From assembly GCA_016110215.1 (NCBI GenBank), contig JADWQD010000005.1, forward strand, positions 992,001-1,056,000: a stretch of DNA of 64,000 bases. The letters run 5' to 3'. The DNA comes from Capronia americana (Eukaryota; Ascomycota; Eurotiomycetes; Chaetothyriales; Herpotrichiellaceae). The translations under genes were made by a program, and so were the position numbers. Below are positions 43,766-56,161 of this stretch, piece by piece. The notes under the pieces were generated by a model. It made no database searches. It saw nothing but the letters and a program-made list of their open reading frames with translations, and was not told where the DNA came from. Every line of letters starts with the position of its first letter. Position 1 is the stretch's first letter.

Positions 43766-45402
43766 TCAGACCTTCTCCCGCAATCGCATATACGTCAACA
43801 ATCCCCACTGCACGACGAAGAAGCTGGAATGGTGGTCGAGCTTTTTGCTCGGGTTGACTAGTTGGATGTCGTAGCGGCGTAGGATTTCGGGGATGATTTT
43901 GTTCATTTCGAGCAGGGCGAGGTGTCGACCGATGCAGACGTGAGATCCTCCGCCGAACTAATGTGCCGGTTAGTCTTTGAATTCATGACTTGACGACCGG
44001 GAAAGACAGAGAGAGACAGTGTGTGTGTATGTGGGCGTGTCTTTTGTCAACTTACCTGGAACATACACCGCTCCATCAGCTTGACTTTCTCCTTATCACT
44101 GTCCAGCCATCTCTCGGGTCTGAAAACATCGGCATCCTCGCCGAAAATGCCCCTGTGTCGGTGCAGGACCCATCCGTTTACAGCGACGGCCGTGCCGGCG
44201 GGTAGTTTGACGCCATCGATCTCGGCTCCCCCAGCGGGAACCTTCCTCGTGATGTTTAGCCCGACAGCGGGGGCGATTCTCATGGCTTCCTTCAAACAGG
44301 CCTGGAAATACGGAAGATTCTGTGCCTCGTTGTACTGGACCATCTCGGACAGGTTGGCGGACATGATTTCGTCGACGAGCTTTTCGTAGACCTTCTTGTT
44401 CGCCAGGACGTACCAGAAGAAGCTCTGCATCGTGCTCGCGGTTGAGTCGCTCCCGGCGAAGATGGCGCCATGGGCGATCGCAAACACGTCTCCATGGCCC
44501 AGAGCCTCGGGGTGTTCCTGCTGGGCGATGATCAGGCTGTTTAGAAGATCCTTGTATTCGACCTTCTCGCCGTTGGGGGGATTCTGGCGCTTCTCCAGCT
44601 GTCCGAGCGCGGTCCGGGTCACGAGCGCGTTCTTGGTCGACAGGAAGGGGATCAGATGCCAGAGCGGGTTTCGTCGGAAGATATGGTCGAGCCAAGGCAC
44701 CTGGCCGATGATGCCGTTGTACCACTGCGAGTTGTCGATCGTCTTGATGTTGTTGTCCACGTCGACGCCGGCTTCCAGGAACCCAAACTTCTTGGAGAAG
44801 GCGACCTCGCCGAGCACGTCGAAGGCGAAGAAATGGAGCCAGTCGCCAAGGTCGCAGATCTTGTTGTTGTCGGCAAACTCGTCCAGCTTGGACAGCAACA
44901 GCTTCTCAGTCTCCTCGATGCGGGGCGTGCTCTGTTGCATGGAGGCCAGACTGTAAGGCGTTGCTGCGTACCGCTTCTTCAGGCCATGGACCGCTTCTCG
45001 AGTCTCGGTGAAGATGTCCGGGTTCTCCGGGGGCGGGAAGACGCCGTAGAATTCGGTCTTGTGGAAGCCTTTCCCTGTCTTGAACAGTTCGATCGCTGCT
45101 TCGGGATTGGAGAAGGACACTTCGTTCGGCGCAATCCGTACAACGGGACCATATTTCTGGTGCAGGGCGATGTGATGCTGCTCGGTGTGGCCTGTCCAGG
45201 TACTCCAGACTTTCCATCCTCTAGTGCATGACGCGATGAACGGGCCGGGGAACTGTCGTAGAGGGGAGGAGTATCGTCTCCAGAGAGGTCGTACGAACAC
45301 AAGTACGAAAAGGATCAAGAACGGATGCGCAGCCACCACTTGCCATGCAGTCAGGACGGCTGACTTGGTCAAGGGGGCTTCGTCGGTCGTTTTGACCTCC
45401 AT
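43766..45402 (-). CDS. Cytochrome P450 monooxygenase, pisatin-demethylase-like group
   Basis: Exons 45402-44056 and 43957-43766 (98 bp intron) give 512 aa. A membrane anchor lies at ~15-38. The I-helix motif AGSDS is at 316-320, the K-helix E372-A-M-R375, FRPERW at 427-432 and the haem loop FGGGSHVCIG at 450-459, with Cys457 as the haem ligand. Exon 2 starts exactly at the F of the haem loop. The arrangement fits fungal P450s near pisatin demethylase and benzoate 4-monooxygenase-like groups. It would hydroxylate or demethylate an aromatic or other small compound at the ER membrane. No transporter or partner enzyme is beside it, and a gene-poor region follows its 3' end. Full length, no damaged motif. 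Confidence 0.92.
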
Positions 45403-46414
45403 GCTGGTGCTGGTGCTGATGTTGATGTCTGGTGCGGTAAGGATGGAGTCGTCGTTTGGCGAAAGGCAGAAACGGTTTAGAAGAAGTAAAGGTTAAAAAC
45501 CTCACGCCGCCACCACCACCACCTGTGATACCCATACCACACAGGGCAGTGCTTAACGAAATCATGGTGATGCTCCCTCCTCCACGCCTGCCACACAGTT
45601 CGTGGACAGCGGTCGCCAGTCGGTCATTCCCCATCTCACGAAAGCAAGAATGCCCCACACACTAGCCCCACGATCTGTGGCCCGGCGAGCATGGCAAGCA
45701 GGGGCTCCAAGCTGCTGCGAATTTCGAGCGCCGCCCGCAGGCACAAGGTCCACAGGCTGGCCCGGGATTTGTGAGCGGGCAGGGACAGGCTGGACTCAAT
45801 GCCCATTGCTTGGGGATCTTCGAGGAGCTGTCCCGTCGAGGGATCCGACCAAAGTGTGCAGATGGGGTAGCCATGGAGCAGATGTCGTACACCTGGAACT
45901 AACCTATCCTGGGACACACAACTGCCGAGGGGGTCTCGCCCCCTGCCCTGTCTCGAGCCACAGCGTCAGAAAACACAGGTGATGATCCCCCGACCTTTGG
46001 CCCTTCTACTACTCGTGCTACTAGTCATAAAGCTGCCGATGCACGAACCCTGTCTCTTTTTCTCTTCAGGTCGATCGATGATCGAAAAGTCCGCATCGGA
46101 CTGCACCCGAGATCTCCTCTTTTTGCTTCAAAGAGCTTCTTGTTTCTAGACGGGTGCAGTGCGCAAAACCCTTCTCCACATAACGCTACGAATTCTAGCG
46201 TTGAGAATTGGAGGGCCAGAGGTGTAGTACTGATTGACACGGACCACGATTGGTGATGGTCGAGCTACCCCACATGGCGAGCTGATGTACACCAGTATGG
46301 AACTCGTACTTGGGACAGCAAAGAATGGCGGATGCTGGCGAAAGCCTTGGGATTCCTTCGGTGGTATTCCGGTAATACTTTCTCAGGGACCGGACATTTA
46401 AATCATGCCACATA
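45403..46414. other. Intergenic, 1.0 kb
   Basis: Promoter of the P450 gene and unassigned DNA. Small frames on both strands show no motifs. No RNA or repeat recognised. Confidence 0.5.
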
Positions 46415-46816
46415 TCAGGTTGTGGGTTCTTCGATATCGTCTTCGATAGAGTGGTGCAATGCTTGAATGAAGAGTATCGTCTCCGTAGGCGTGACCACAG
46501 ATGGCGCTTCGCCCACACAAAATGCCGGGCCCAAAAATGCTCTCAGGTATCGTTGTACAGGCACTTGCTCATCGAACGTGGCGAGGCAATCGGCATCAGC
46601 ACCACGTCGCTTCGAGCTGGGGATAACGCCGCTTCGCGTTCCAATGCGCTCGATCTGGGCTTCAAGCGTGTTACGACAGGTTCCTAGTCTCAGATCCCAC
46701 TCACTAAGGCATTAACCTCCACCGGCAGAGAAACTTCATCAGGACCGCGACAAGCTGAGAACCAAAAACTCACCTGATACCAGTTGGTGAGCCTCAGTGG
46801 AAAAGCCATTGTACAT
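46415..46816 (-). CDS. Possible small two-exon gene, unknown function
   Basis: Exons 46816-46774 and 46683-46415 (90 bp intron, GTGAGT donor, ACTAG acceptor) join in frame to 103 aa. The second exon has an 88-codon open stretch with even composition (for example QVPVQRYLRAFLGP). I recognise no domain, signal peptide or helix, and there is no independent evidence such as a conserved motif. It could be a chance frame or the rest of a broken gene. The acceptor is the only one nearby that keeps the frame, which is weak support. Confidence 0.25.
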
Positions 46817-47664
46817 GCCAGAGGTGGACCTGGTCGATTCAGCAAAGCAACATCTATCTATCTGGCTCTCGTCGAACGGGGCGAAATCGATCAGTAGGCA
46901 ATGGGCGACAAAGGGGTCTTTGTCGCGTCCTCTGCAACTAACGGGCTAGGCCGTATAACCATGACAGAGAATCTAGAGGACGTAGGGAACCAAGGTTATG
47001 TTAGTAGGGGAGGCTGGTCAAAATGGCTGTTGAGACTGGATTCCAACAGATCGACTCTCATATCGAGACGGAGGAAGTCTTTGCTTCTCGAGCCCAGACC
47101 TGCGCATGCCTCGAGTCTGCGTTGCGGGCTCTTCTTGAAGCAGTCTTTGATATCGCGTCCTTCTGTGGTGCCGTCCCTCTCGGGTTTCCTACTTGCTCAC
47201 GTTTGTGTTTCTTGTCTCGCCGAGTATTCGCAGATGCCAAAGGAAAATATGGAGTATGGGGCAGGAGGTGGAGGGCTCATTTGAGGCGGCACTGGCAAAC
47301 AGGTGTAAGAAAATAGGTGAGTAAGATGCCGTTGTCAAAGCAAATGCGAGTCGGCGGTGACTATGTCTCTGGCAAACGAACCGAGGAGGGTCGCAGGGGT
47401 GAAACTCAGGAATTGGTGAGGGTAAGAGCAAAGCTGAGAAGTGAAAGGACTTGCGCATTGAGTAGTCACGGGTGAGACAGATGAATAGTGAGAGGTACGT
47501 CCAAATCGAGGCGTCACTGGAAGGAATGAAACCCTCAAGTTATAATCCCGACACTGTCATCTCTCGGATACCTCAGCACAGTTATCTGGTGAATTATAGT
47601 TGTACATACCGATATCCTATGTGTACAACCCGCTAAAACTCATTCCTGCGTAACCCTCGACAGA
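46817..47664. other. Intergenic, 848 bp
   Basis: 3' flank of the ceramide synthase gene and unassigned DNA. The frame 46901-47284 (plus) is uninterrupted but has no recognisable content. Confidence 0.5.
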
Positions 47665-49069
47665 TTAGCCTTTTCTCTTCCTTTCCCTCACTCCACCAGG
47701 CCGAGTTTCGCCTTCGACAGGCTCCCCATTAACAAGCACAACTGGACTATTGCCGTTGACCTTGGCACCCTCCAACGCCTTCTTTTCCCCTTTGGCAGGG
47801 GAATCGGTATTCTCGTCCTCCTCTTCATCCTCACTCCGTTCATCTACCGTTACGTTGGAGAAAACATAGTTCTTCGCAATGCGGAGGATCAGGAATAGCC
47901 AGAAAAGATTGACGGCTTGAAGACAAGCAAGAAGTGAGAAGGTGATATACTGGCTGATCCAGCACTTGTATTGCTGGGTTTCCCAGTTCAACTCGAACGG
48001 CCCGACGGTCCTAAATTCGGTCAGAGTCGCCCACAAGATCCGCCAGTTGATCCAGTGGCGGAGGTAGATCCAGATGCCCATGAATGTGAGATAGTACGGT
48101 CCGACAATGATCGAGTCAAGATAGTTGAGCGTTTTGGAGGTCTGGGACACGTCAGCATTGGAGACACCTACCACATGGAAGAGCCGGTGTTTACCGCAAG
48201 AAAAAAGTCGCTGATGTCGTGCGTGATATATACTGCAATACCCATCTTCGCAAAGTGGAAGCGGTAGCTCAGTCCGATGAGAGCAAGAGTGATGATGTGG
48301 TGAAAGACCAGCTCCTTGAAGTCCTTGCGAGGCTTTTCCAGTTGCAACACGAGAACTATGGCCTGTTGGGCCCAATATGCCGCCTGCAACAAATAGTAGG
48401 CCTTGAAGATCCCTTCGTGCTTGCGGTGAGGAAACCCTTCAAACATGGCCGTGGTGTTGAAATACCATAGAGTGCCCTGCTTCATGACGTAGAGGCCGAA
48501 TGGGCCGAAGACGGCGAAGTACATGGCAGTGTAGACTTGTTCCATGAAGCGTGATTGTTTGGCTCGCTTGGTAATGCCACATCTTATAGCCATGGGACGG
48601 ATGACCCGTTGCATCATGAATTCTCTTGTGAACGTGAAGAAGATCGTGTAGAATGCAACGAAAGCAAAGTCCGCCTTGCCCTTGCCGTACATGTTCGGGC
48701 CCCCCGGGTAATCTGGTCCTAGCGGGTATGACAAGAAGATTGCCTTATGGAGGGGATTCTGCTCGCCCGGATGGATGTAGTAGGCCCCGAGCAAGGCAAC
48801 CAGGAGGATGAGCGGGTTCAGCCAGGTGTGCCGCAGGGAGATTTGCTTCCATTTCCGCAACGCCGATCTTGCTTTCCGTCTCTTCGAATGCGGTTTGAGG
48901 TTACTCTCGTGTGTCTGCAAACTGTCAGGACCGCCCGAATATTGTTTTGGGTACATCGCACAGATATTTGCCCGGGGGGTCGCAGTGCCATGGTGGCTAG
49001 AGCAGGAACGCCGGTGTCACCGCGAGGATCGCCTCCAAGGTTGCTCGACGTGCGGCGTGGACGCGCCAT
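47665..49069 (-). CDS. LAG1: Ceramide synthase, LAG1/TLC-domain protein
   Basis: Exons 49069-48962, 48914-48195 and 48141-47665 (introns 47 and 53 bp) give 434 aa. The TLC domain (~residues 135-365) has several hydrophobic helices and the Lag1 motif FHHIITLALIGLSYRFHF...THDISDFF, with the catalytic His-His pair and two Asp. Ceramide synthase joins a sphingoid base to a fatty acyl-CoA in the ER membrane. The acidic C-terminus (~SEDEEEDE near 380) may be a phosphorylated regulatory tail. A shorter start at 48956 is possible, but the longer N-terminus (MARPRRTSSNLGG) joins in phase through an intron with a CTGAC branch and looks like the basic, Ser-rich start common in this family. Confidence 0.92.
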
Positions 49070-49534
49070 GACACAGGTGATAATGTCAAACAGAGTCCGC
49101 GCCTTCCAAAATTTACAGAAAAGAGTTGCAAGTAATGAATTGAATGAAGAGAAGGGCACTTTTGTGATCAGGCTGGTCACGTTTAAGATGCATGTGAAGG
49201 GCCTTGAAATGAACAGTCAGCCTCCGCAGAAGCTCCGTGCTCGTCCGCACCACTCCGCACACGTAGAGAGAGCCACAGCAATTTCCCAGTGATATCCCAA
49301 AATGCTGGATCCGCTCGTATTCCCGTATCATCGTATCTGAAGTGTATGCACAGCATCTAGTATACTTGTAGAAGCATCACAGTCTTCACGACCTTTACAG
49401 GGAGGAAATTAAACCATGGTGCAGTATATTTGACGCGATGCTTTTGCTACAGGAGTAATCGCTGCTGTGGCTATGAGAACTCCACCAACATCTCCGTTTC
49501 CACCCTCAGAGGAAGGGACAGGCTCGACCTAGCA
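49070..49534. other. Intergenic, 465 bp
   Basis: Ceramide synthase promoter and 3' flank of the mitochondrial-type protein gene. No feature recognised. Confidence 0.5.
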
Positions 49535-50326
49535 TCACTCCTGCTGTTTCTTCTCGTCTGTCTCGTCAGGCCGTGGCGGCTCCTCGGGTCTCTTGGATTT
49601 GTCGACAGTGCCGTGGAGCTTCGCCGTCGCTGCAGGTCCTTCAGGTTTGTGTTGTTCTTCCGATGAACCCATGAAGGGGTTGTTGGAGCCAGACACGTCG
49701 CCCTGAGCCTGCCTAGAATCAGCCCTGGACGTCTTCCGAAAGCCGGCAATAAAGGAACTTACATCTTTGGCGCCTTTTGACTCCGAAATCCTCGCCTTGT
49801 CATCGGGAATGGCCGTGCCTTTTGGAGTCCTGAGCATGTTTTAGTCTGCAACCCTGGCTCCGGCATGGTACAACCTACACATCCTTATCTTCGTCTTTAC
49901 CCTGATCATCGGATTCTTCCTCTCCTTCCTCCTTACCGCCCTCGTCCTTGCCTGAGTCCTCCTTGGGTGTTTCTTCCTCTTCTTTCGACTCCTCAGCAGG
50001 TGCATCTTCGTGCTCCTTTTCGGCATGAGCGTCGTGGCCATGGCCATGGTCGGACTTGGTAGGCCCTTGCTGCCATAGCCAGCCAGCAGCTGGGACAGTG
50101 ACGACAAGGGAACCGATCAACCTGTACCACCTCCGTCAATAGTCACCGAAGCTGTAGCAGTGCTTGTAACTCACCAGGGAAGGTCGCTGCTCTTTTGTGT
50201 GCCATGCTCACTAGCATATGTCCTCCGACCAACGCCACGAAGACTTGTCCGAGCTTGGATTCCTACGCGTTTGAGAGAAAAGGATCGGATGGAACCCCGG
50301 AGGGCCGCTGATCTCGGTAGTGGCAT
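49535..50326 (-). CDS. Acidic mitochondrial-type fungal protein, unknown function
   Basis: Exons 50326-50175, 50121-49879, 49829-49763 and 49708-49535 give 211 aa. The N-terminus is rich in Arg/Ser with no acidic residue for ~37 residues (MPLPRSAALRGSIRSF..., then GRRTYASEHG), a classical mitochondrial import sequence with a likely cleavage near RRTYAS. A hydrophobic helix (LIGSLVVTVPAAGWLW, ~51-66) follows, then a long His/Glu/Lys-rich disordered tail. This architecture occurs in uncharacterised proteins of many filamentous ascomycetes; I know no function. The exon 4 acceptor has a CAGGCTCAG tandem site that could drop Ala-Gln. Divergent from CAND1 (643 bp between starts). Confidence 0.75.
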
Positions 50327-50969
50327 TGATGCAGGAATATCCAAAGGACGATTTGACAAGGGGAGTCCTAGACGCGGAAGTCACAGTTGAAGGCGGTAGA
50401 AAGAACGTGGAACTGCAGTTCACCGAATTGATCAATACCGGCAAAATGCCTCCGGTTGCTCTTGGAGCAAGCTTAAGAGGTCACCCCATATTTCCTCCGA
50501 GAAGAGCTCCAGGAACAGCAGCTCAGACGACCAATTAGAATCCATCAGGCTGACCTCTTGCTGCTATGACGTCAGCTAGAGGCTGTTTTGTGGCTGAGAT
50601 TCGATCGCACGTGTCAGGCTGTTGAACTGCCTGCACCATAACGAGTACAATTCACCCCGCTAAAAGACCTCGCAGAGTCCAGAGAATCACTGCAACCCCG
50701 TCTTTGAATTGTTTTACTCTAAGTCATTTCAGGCTCTCCACTGCCTCGAGATCAGTATCTTCGTCGAAGCGTTCAGCCCTCTCCAAACCATACCCCGCGC
50801 ATTTTCCCCTCGCACAACTTGATCGGCTCTTTCCACTGACTGCGCTGTCAATCTCGGTCGAGTCAACAGCCCCTGCAAGTGTTCACCTGGCGCGCTCGAA
50901 CTTCAATGTCCTGAACCGGGACTTAGGAATCTCCCTCTTTCCCCTTGACTGGCAATCTCATTCGTCGCC
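50327..50969. other. Divergent promoter region, 643 bp
   Basis: Between the mitochondrial-type protein gene (minus) and CAND1 (plus). No feature recognised. Confidence 0.5.
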
Positions 50970-53900
50970 ATGGCTAGGGACCGGAATGCAGCGCAGTCGG
51001 GCATTTCCCAGTTGCTCATGAAAATCAACGACCCCGACCCCGACATACGCTTCATGCAGTTGAGCGATCTCGCAAACATCCTCCTTGCCTCTGCTTCAGA
51101 ATATGTGCGGACCGACAACCATACCGCCGCCAGAATCATCGAAGGGTTGCTGAGGGCACTAGCCGATCAGCATGGAGAAGTCCAGAACCAGGCTCTCAAA
51201 TGGTAAGTTTGAACACGCTGCACATACAGACAATGCACTTATTCCTTTCCCAGTATAGGTCCTCTTGCTGCGCGCATTCCTGGTGAGACGATAGCACCGC
51301 TCATCGACAAACTTACCGACCTGACCAACAAGGACATTGACATCTCCATCCCCAATACGGCTCTGCGCTCCCTCATCGCCGCGCTGCCTCAACCCAAACC
51401 AAACGAGGGCCCGAGCACGGAGGCGAAAGATGCTTACACTGCTGTGAGCAAGGTCTTGATTCCGCGACTGGTGGGCCACGTAGTTCTACCATCAAGCAAA
51501 CCTCCTCCGCATCTGCCCACAGGCTTGTTGGAGTCACAGAAGGACAAAGGCTACAGCAGCGATGCGGTCGATGTCATGATTGAAATCGTCAAGTGCTATG
51601 GCTCCTTACTGCAAGATTTGGAGCTGGTGGCCCTGGCCAAGGCCGTCATGAACATCATCGAAAGTCCGCAGGCTGGCGGTGTGGTCAAGAAGCGTGCTTT
51701 GGCAGGCATCGGAGCATTGTTGCCTCATTTCAATGACACCCAGGTCAGATCCTTTGTGGGGGCTCTTACCGAAAGCTACCAAAACAGCCAACTGAGTATT
51801 GAACACCGGAGATTCCTCGTGGCCACCATCGGAACGCTTGCGCGATCGAGTCCGACGAGGTTTGGTCCCTATGTCGACGACGTCATTCCCTACGTGTTGG
51901 AGGTCTTGAGCCAAGAAGAGATGTCTGCGAATGCCTCCATCGATGAAGATGTCGAGGTTGACCCGGAGATTGAGGAACTTCGTGAGACAGCCCTGATTGC
52001 ACTCGAGGCGATGCTTGGGTCCTGTCCAAACGAGACCAAACCTCACCTCGCCAGCGCTATTGACGCGGCCCTGAGGTATCTCAAGTACGACCCTAATGTC
52101 GCCGACGTTGAGGACGATGATATGGGTGATGTTCACGACGACGATTCTGATGATGGCATCACAGACGACGCCCCGGACGACGATGACGACGAGTATGCTG
52201 AGCTAGACGATGAGGACGCTTTCAGTGATGTTGATGACATGAGTTGGAAGGTTCGTCGCTGCGCTGCAAAAGCGCTATACACCATCGTGTCGGGGTCATC
52301 CCCTAACGACGGAGGCCTGCTATTTGGGAAGATTGCACCTGTCCTGATGTCCCGGCTATTTAAGGAGCGTGAAGACAGCGTCCGCCTGGAGGTGATTGCG
52401 GCTACCACAGCTCTGATCCGAAAAACGGGATCCGGCTTGACGGAAGTGGCACTCACCAGAGTCGATTCATCAGAGAACCCAGCCATGCCTACCAATACTC
52501 GCAAGCGAAGACGACAAGACAGCGAGGCCGACAAGAAGGATCCAGATCTTCGTGGTCTGATCTCCATACGGTCCAGTCCTCCGATTCTCCCAGCGTCGCC
52601 ACCATCGGGCTCGCAAGCCGAGCTGGTCAGCTTAGTGCCGAAGATCGTTCAAGCCCTCACAAAATTGTGGAAGAAAGCAAGCATTTCTCTGAAGCAGGCT
52701 GCTGTGGGAATGCTCAAAACGCTTACCCTTGCCCGGAATGGGATTTTGTCTGATCACCTACAGCTCTTGGAGGATGCTATTGCTGATGCGCTGAAGCCTG
52801 CATCTGGTGCTGGGACTGGAAGCGCAGCCTCAGGGACGTCCGCCACCGTCGCCAGTCTCCAGATCGAGACGTTGACGTTGATCAGTGTTATTGCTGAGAC
52901 TAATGGTACCAGTGTACTGATCCCCTTCGTCATCGCCCTCATTCCCTCAGTTACGGCAATCGCTCGTGATAGGAACTACAAAGTCTCGACTGAAGCATTG
53001 GGCACTGTTGAGCAGTTTGTCAAGGCTCTAACCCCACCACGCTTACAGTCGGCAAACCAAGATCATTCGATGCATATTGAGAAGCTCTGGCAGGCGATTG
53101 TCGATCGAGTCACCGACAACAACACAGATCTCGAAGTGCGCCATCGTGCAATTCAGGTGTTCGGCGTCTTAATCGCCAGGACGTCAGGTACTAAGTTGCT
53201 CTCACCTTCAACTCGGGTTAAGAGCCTCGGGGTTCTCAGTGACAGACTGAAGAACGAGACTACAAGATTAGCAAGCGCGAGAGCGATCGGTCTCATTGGG
53301 GAGGCTGCCACCAGTCATGATAACATCGGGTCCGCTTGGGTGCGAGAAGTCTCCCTAGAGATGGCAAATCAACTGCGCAAAGCGGATAGGTCTCTTCGAG
53401 GGTCCTGCTTGGAGTCATTACAGTACCTCGCTCTAAATCCCGTCACGTCATCTCTGTACGAAACAGACACTATCGTGCAGATTCAGACACTGCTGATGCC
53501 GCTGATCTCGGTCACGGACCTTCATTTGTTGACTCCAGCGCTTGTGATAATGTCCAAGATCATCCCAACAAATGCCCAGGCACTCGTGACACCAGAAGTG
53601 GTCGACGCACTTTGCGGTATATCACACACTAGAATCGAGGGACCCCCTCTTCGAGCCTACCTTCTGGTTGCCAAAGTCATTGGCGAGCATGGAGTCGGTG
53701 CGCCACTCATGAAAGGCCTCCTCACAGTCGGCACGGACGGAGAGACGATGGTGCTTGGAAGAGCTATTGGCACCTTATTGGTATACGGTGGCGACAACCT
53801 GACCATCACGGTAAATGACTTCCTGAAAGAACTGGAAACGTCTCAGGACCTGCCAGCCATCTGCCTAGCACTGACAGTCTTGGGCGAAGTCGGCTTCAGA

Positions 53901-55037
53901 ATGGGTCCTCTGTCTCCCGTCAAAGTCCAGACGTTCATCAACTGTCTGTCTGCCGAGTCAGACAAGATTCGGCTTGCTGCTGCGGTCGCACTTGGCAGTG
54001 CCAGCTCCAACAACATTTCAGAATGCCTGCCCATTATTCTGCGAAGCCTCACGCAAACACCTGGCGCGGACTATCTTTACCTGCACTCTTTGAAAGAGAT
54101 CCTAGAGCATTCCGAGAGCTCCCTTGGGGAGTTGCAGCCGTATGCCGCAGAATTGTGGCAGAAGCTGTTCGCCGTGTCGCAAGCAGAAGACAACAGTGCC
54201 GTCGGTGCCGAATGCATCGGTCGGCTTGCGACTATCGATCCAAACACGTACGTCCCGGAGCTCTCCAAATGGCTGTCAGATCCCAACGCATCAGTGCGTG
54301 GCACAGTCATATCAGCGTTCCGCTTCACCCTGGGCGAAACCGGCAGTGCCTACAACAGCATCCTCATCAACGCCATGACTCCCATGCTTCAGACCATGCT
54401 GCAAGATAAAGACCTCTCCAACCGTCGTCTGGCCGTCACCACCCTTAATGCTGCCATTCACAACAAGCCGGAACTGGTGATCCCAGACGTCGGTCAACTG
54501 CTTCCGACAGTCCTGGACGATTCAAAGATCAAGCCCGAGCTCATCAAACAGGTCAAGATTGGGCCATTCACCCACACCGAAGACGCCGGCTTAGACCTGC
54601 GCAAATCTGCCTATGCAACCATGTACGCGCTCCTTGATTGTCCTGGAGCCATCCCACATCTACCGATCGCCAAGATCTTCGACCGCATCCAGGACGGTAT
54701 CCCTGACGATCACGACATCCGCACTCTCTGCATCCTCATGCTTACCCGGCTATCTGTGATTGATCCCGACGAAACCCGCCGCCGTCTATCGCCTCTCGCC
54801 GAGAAATTCCGCATCGTCCTCGGCGCAAAACTGAAAGACAATGCTGTCAAGCAAGAAATCGAGAAGGTCAATGAAGCCAACGCGGCGGTCATCCGGATCA
54901 CCATCGAACTCGACCGAAAGTTCCCTGGCGCGAGTGCGGAGGGAGCTGGTGGTGAGTTGATTGCGTGGAAGGGGTACCTGGAGTATCTGAAGAAGGAATT
55001 CTCGTCGGTAGCGCGACAGGTCCAGATGGACGCTTAG
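50970..55037 (+). CDS. CAND1: CAND1 (cullin-associated NEDD8-dissociated protein), full length
   Basis: Exons 50970-51202 and 51254-55037 (51 bp intron) give 1338 aa, the normal length for an intact fungal CAND1. HEAT repeats run from SQLLMKINDPDPDIRFMQLSDL near residue 13 to the C-terminus. An acidic insert (~DDDDDEYAELDDEDAFSDVD) lies after repeat six, as in CAND1 of animals. CAND1 wraps around cullins not modified by NEDD8 and lets F-box receptors exchange in SCF ubiquitin ligases, in nucleus and cytosol. The ALKC-I-G-PLAARIP junction across the intron matches conserved family sequence. In Aspergillus nidulans I recall this gene as two separate genes; here it is one, so no split occurred in this lineage. 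Confidence 0.96.
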
Positions 55038-55551
55038 GGAGCTGTGAGTGACTGTAGTGGAACATTCATGCCAGAAGAAGGCTTACGCCGCTTATGGCTG
55101 TTCTTAAATGTGAGCGATGCACGTCCGCCCCAGAAAAGATGGCGTGCAGAAGAGTTGCCGGTCAGCGACATTAAAGGGGCGAGCGTTGGTGTGTCTCCAA
55201 GTCAAATTCAATGCAATACGCACAGGAGCCAGTCTGAGTTGTAAGTCTCTTGGAATGCATCAGCATTAACAGTAGAAACTAAGGAGTTATCTATCATAGA
55301 TGGCCTCGCCTCAACATAGAAAACAGCGTATCACCCCAATGGCACACGAAGCTATTGTTATGGCACATGATCCAGAGCGAGCGACGTGCCAAATATCCAA
55401 AGACAGTGTAACGTGAAGAGGCGGCGAGGCAAACCAGCGAAAGAGAGCCACGATGGATACCAGGTATACAAAATTGCGTCTCGATCTAGATGGTTCCTCG
55501 TATCGCTTGACTTTGCTCGACTTCACTAGACCTTGTTCGTTCGCGTAGAGG

Positions 55552-55590
55552 GAGATTCAGATTGAGATTGAGATTGAGATTCAGATTCAA
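55552..55590. repeat. (GATTGA)n microsatellite
   Basis: GAGATT/GATTCA units repeat about six times with few changes. Confidence 0.85.
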
Positions 55591-55740
55591 AGTGTCTCGC
55601 TTCTAACCAACTAGGATAACTGTTGTAGATTCGCAAAAAAAGGCCCGTCCCATCTATCTCCCCCGTCCTCATCTCCCGTCTCCCTTTCTCGTTATCCTAA
55701 ACGCTCGATGGCATCTACGTATACTATAGTACTCTACTGT

Positions 55741-55765
55741 ATTGTCTTGTCTTGTCTTGTCTTGT
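55741..55765. repeat. (TTGTC)n microsatellite
   Basis: About five perfect copies of TTGTC. Confidence 0.88.
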
Positions 55766-56161
55766 ATCCTCGCAAGCTCACTCATTCAGATAGATAGACG
55801 GACGGACAGACGCATGGATGGACGGATGGACGGACATCATATCGCAGGTGAATGTGCAGATGAATGTGCAGGTGAGTGACCGTAAACTTCCCTCGATACA
55901 TACGTTCGACGGGGTCGATGGTTTCCCCGTAATCGGCGATGCCCCGGAATCACGAACCACGATCCACGAGACGGAGCGCTGTATGAATGGATTGTATGGA
56001 TTGTATGTGGATTGCATAGGGATGTCGGATCCGATTGAATGATTGAATGGGTGATTTGTGTGATCGATTGCAGCCAAACGCGCATCAAAGGCCATGTGTG
56101 ACACTTTACAGCTCGGTCATTTTCTTCTTCTGGGTTTATTGTTGGTTGTCGGCCGAGGTAT

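Larger units (their letters stand above)
55038..56161. other. Convergent intergenic region with simple repeats, 1.1 kb
   Basis: Between CAND1 and the DUF829 gene. Holds (GATTGA)n at 55552-55590, (TTGTC)n at 55741-55765 and GGAC/GGAT-type units at about 55797-55840. No gene supported. Confidence 0.65.

Noticed and set aside
46901..47284. 127-codon frame on the plus strand
   Set aside because: Composition is not protein-like in any known way and there is no domain; it lies in the 3' flank of the ceramide synthase gene.
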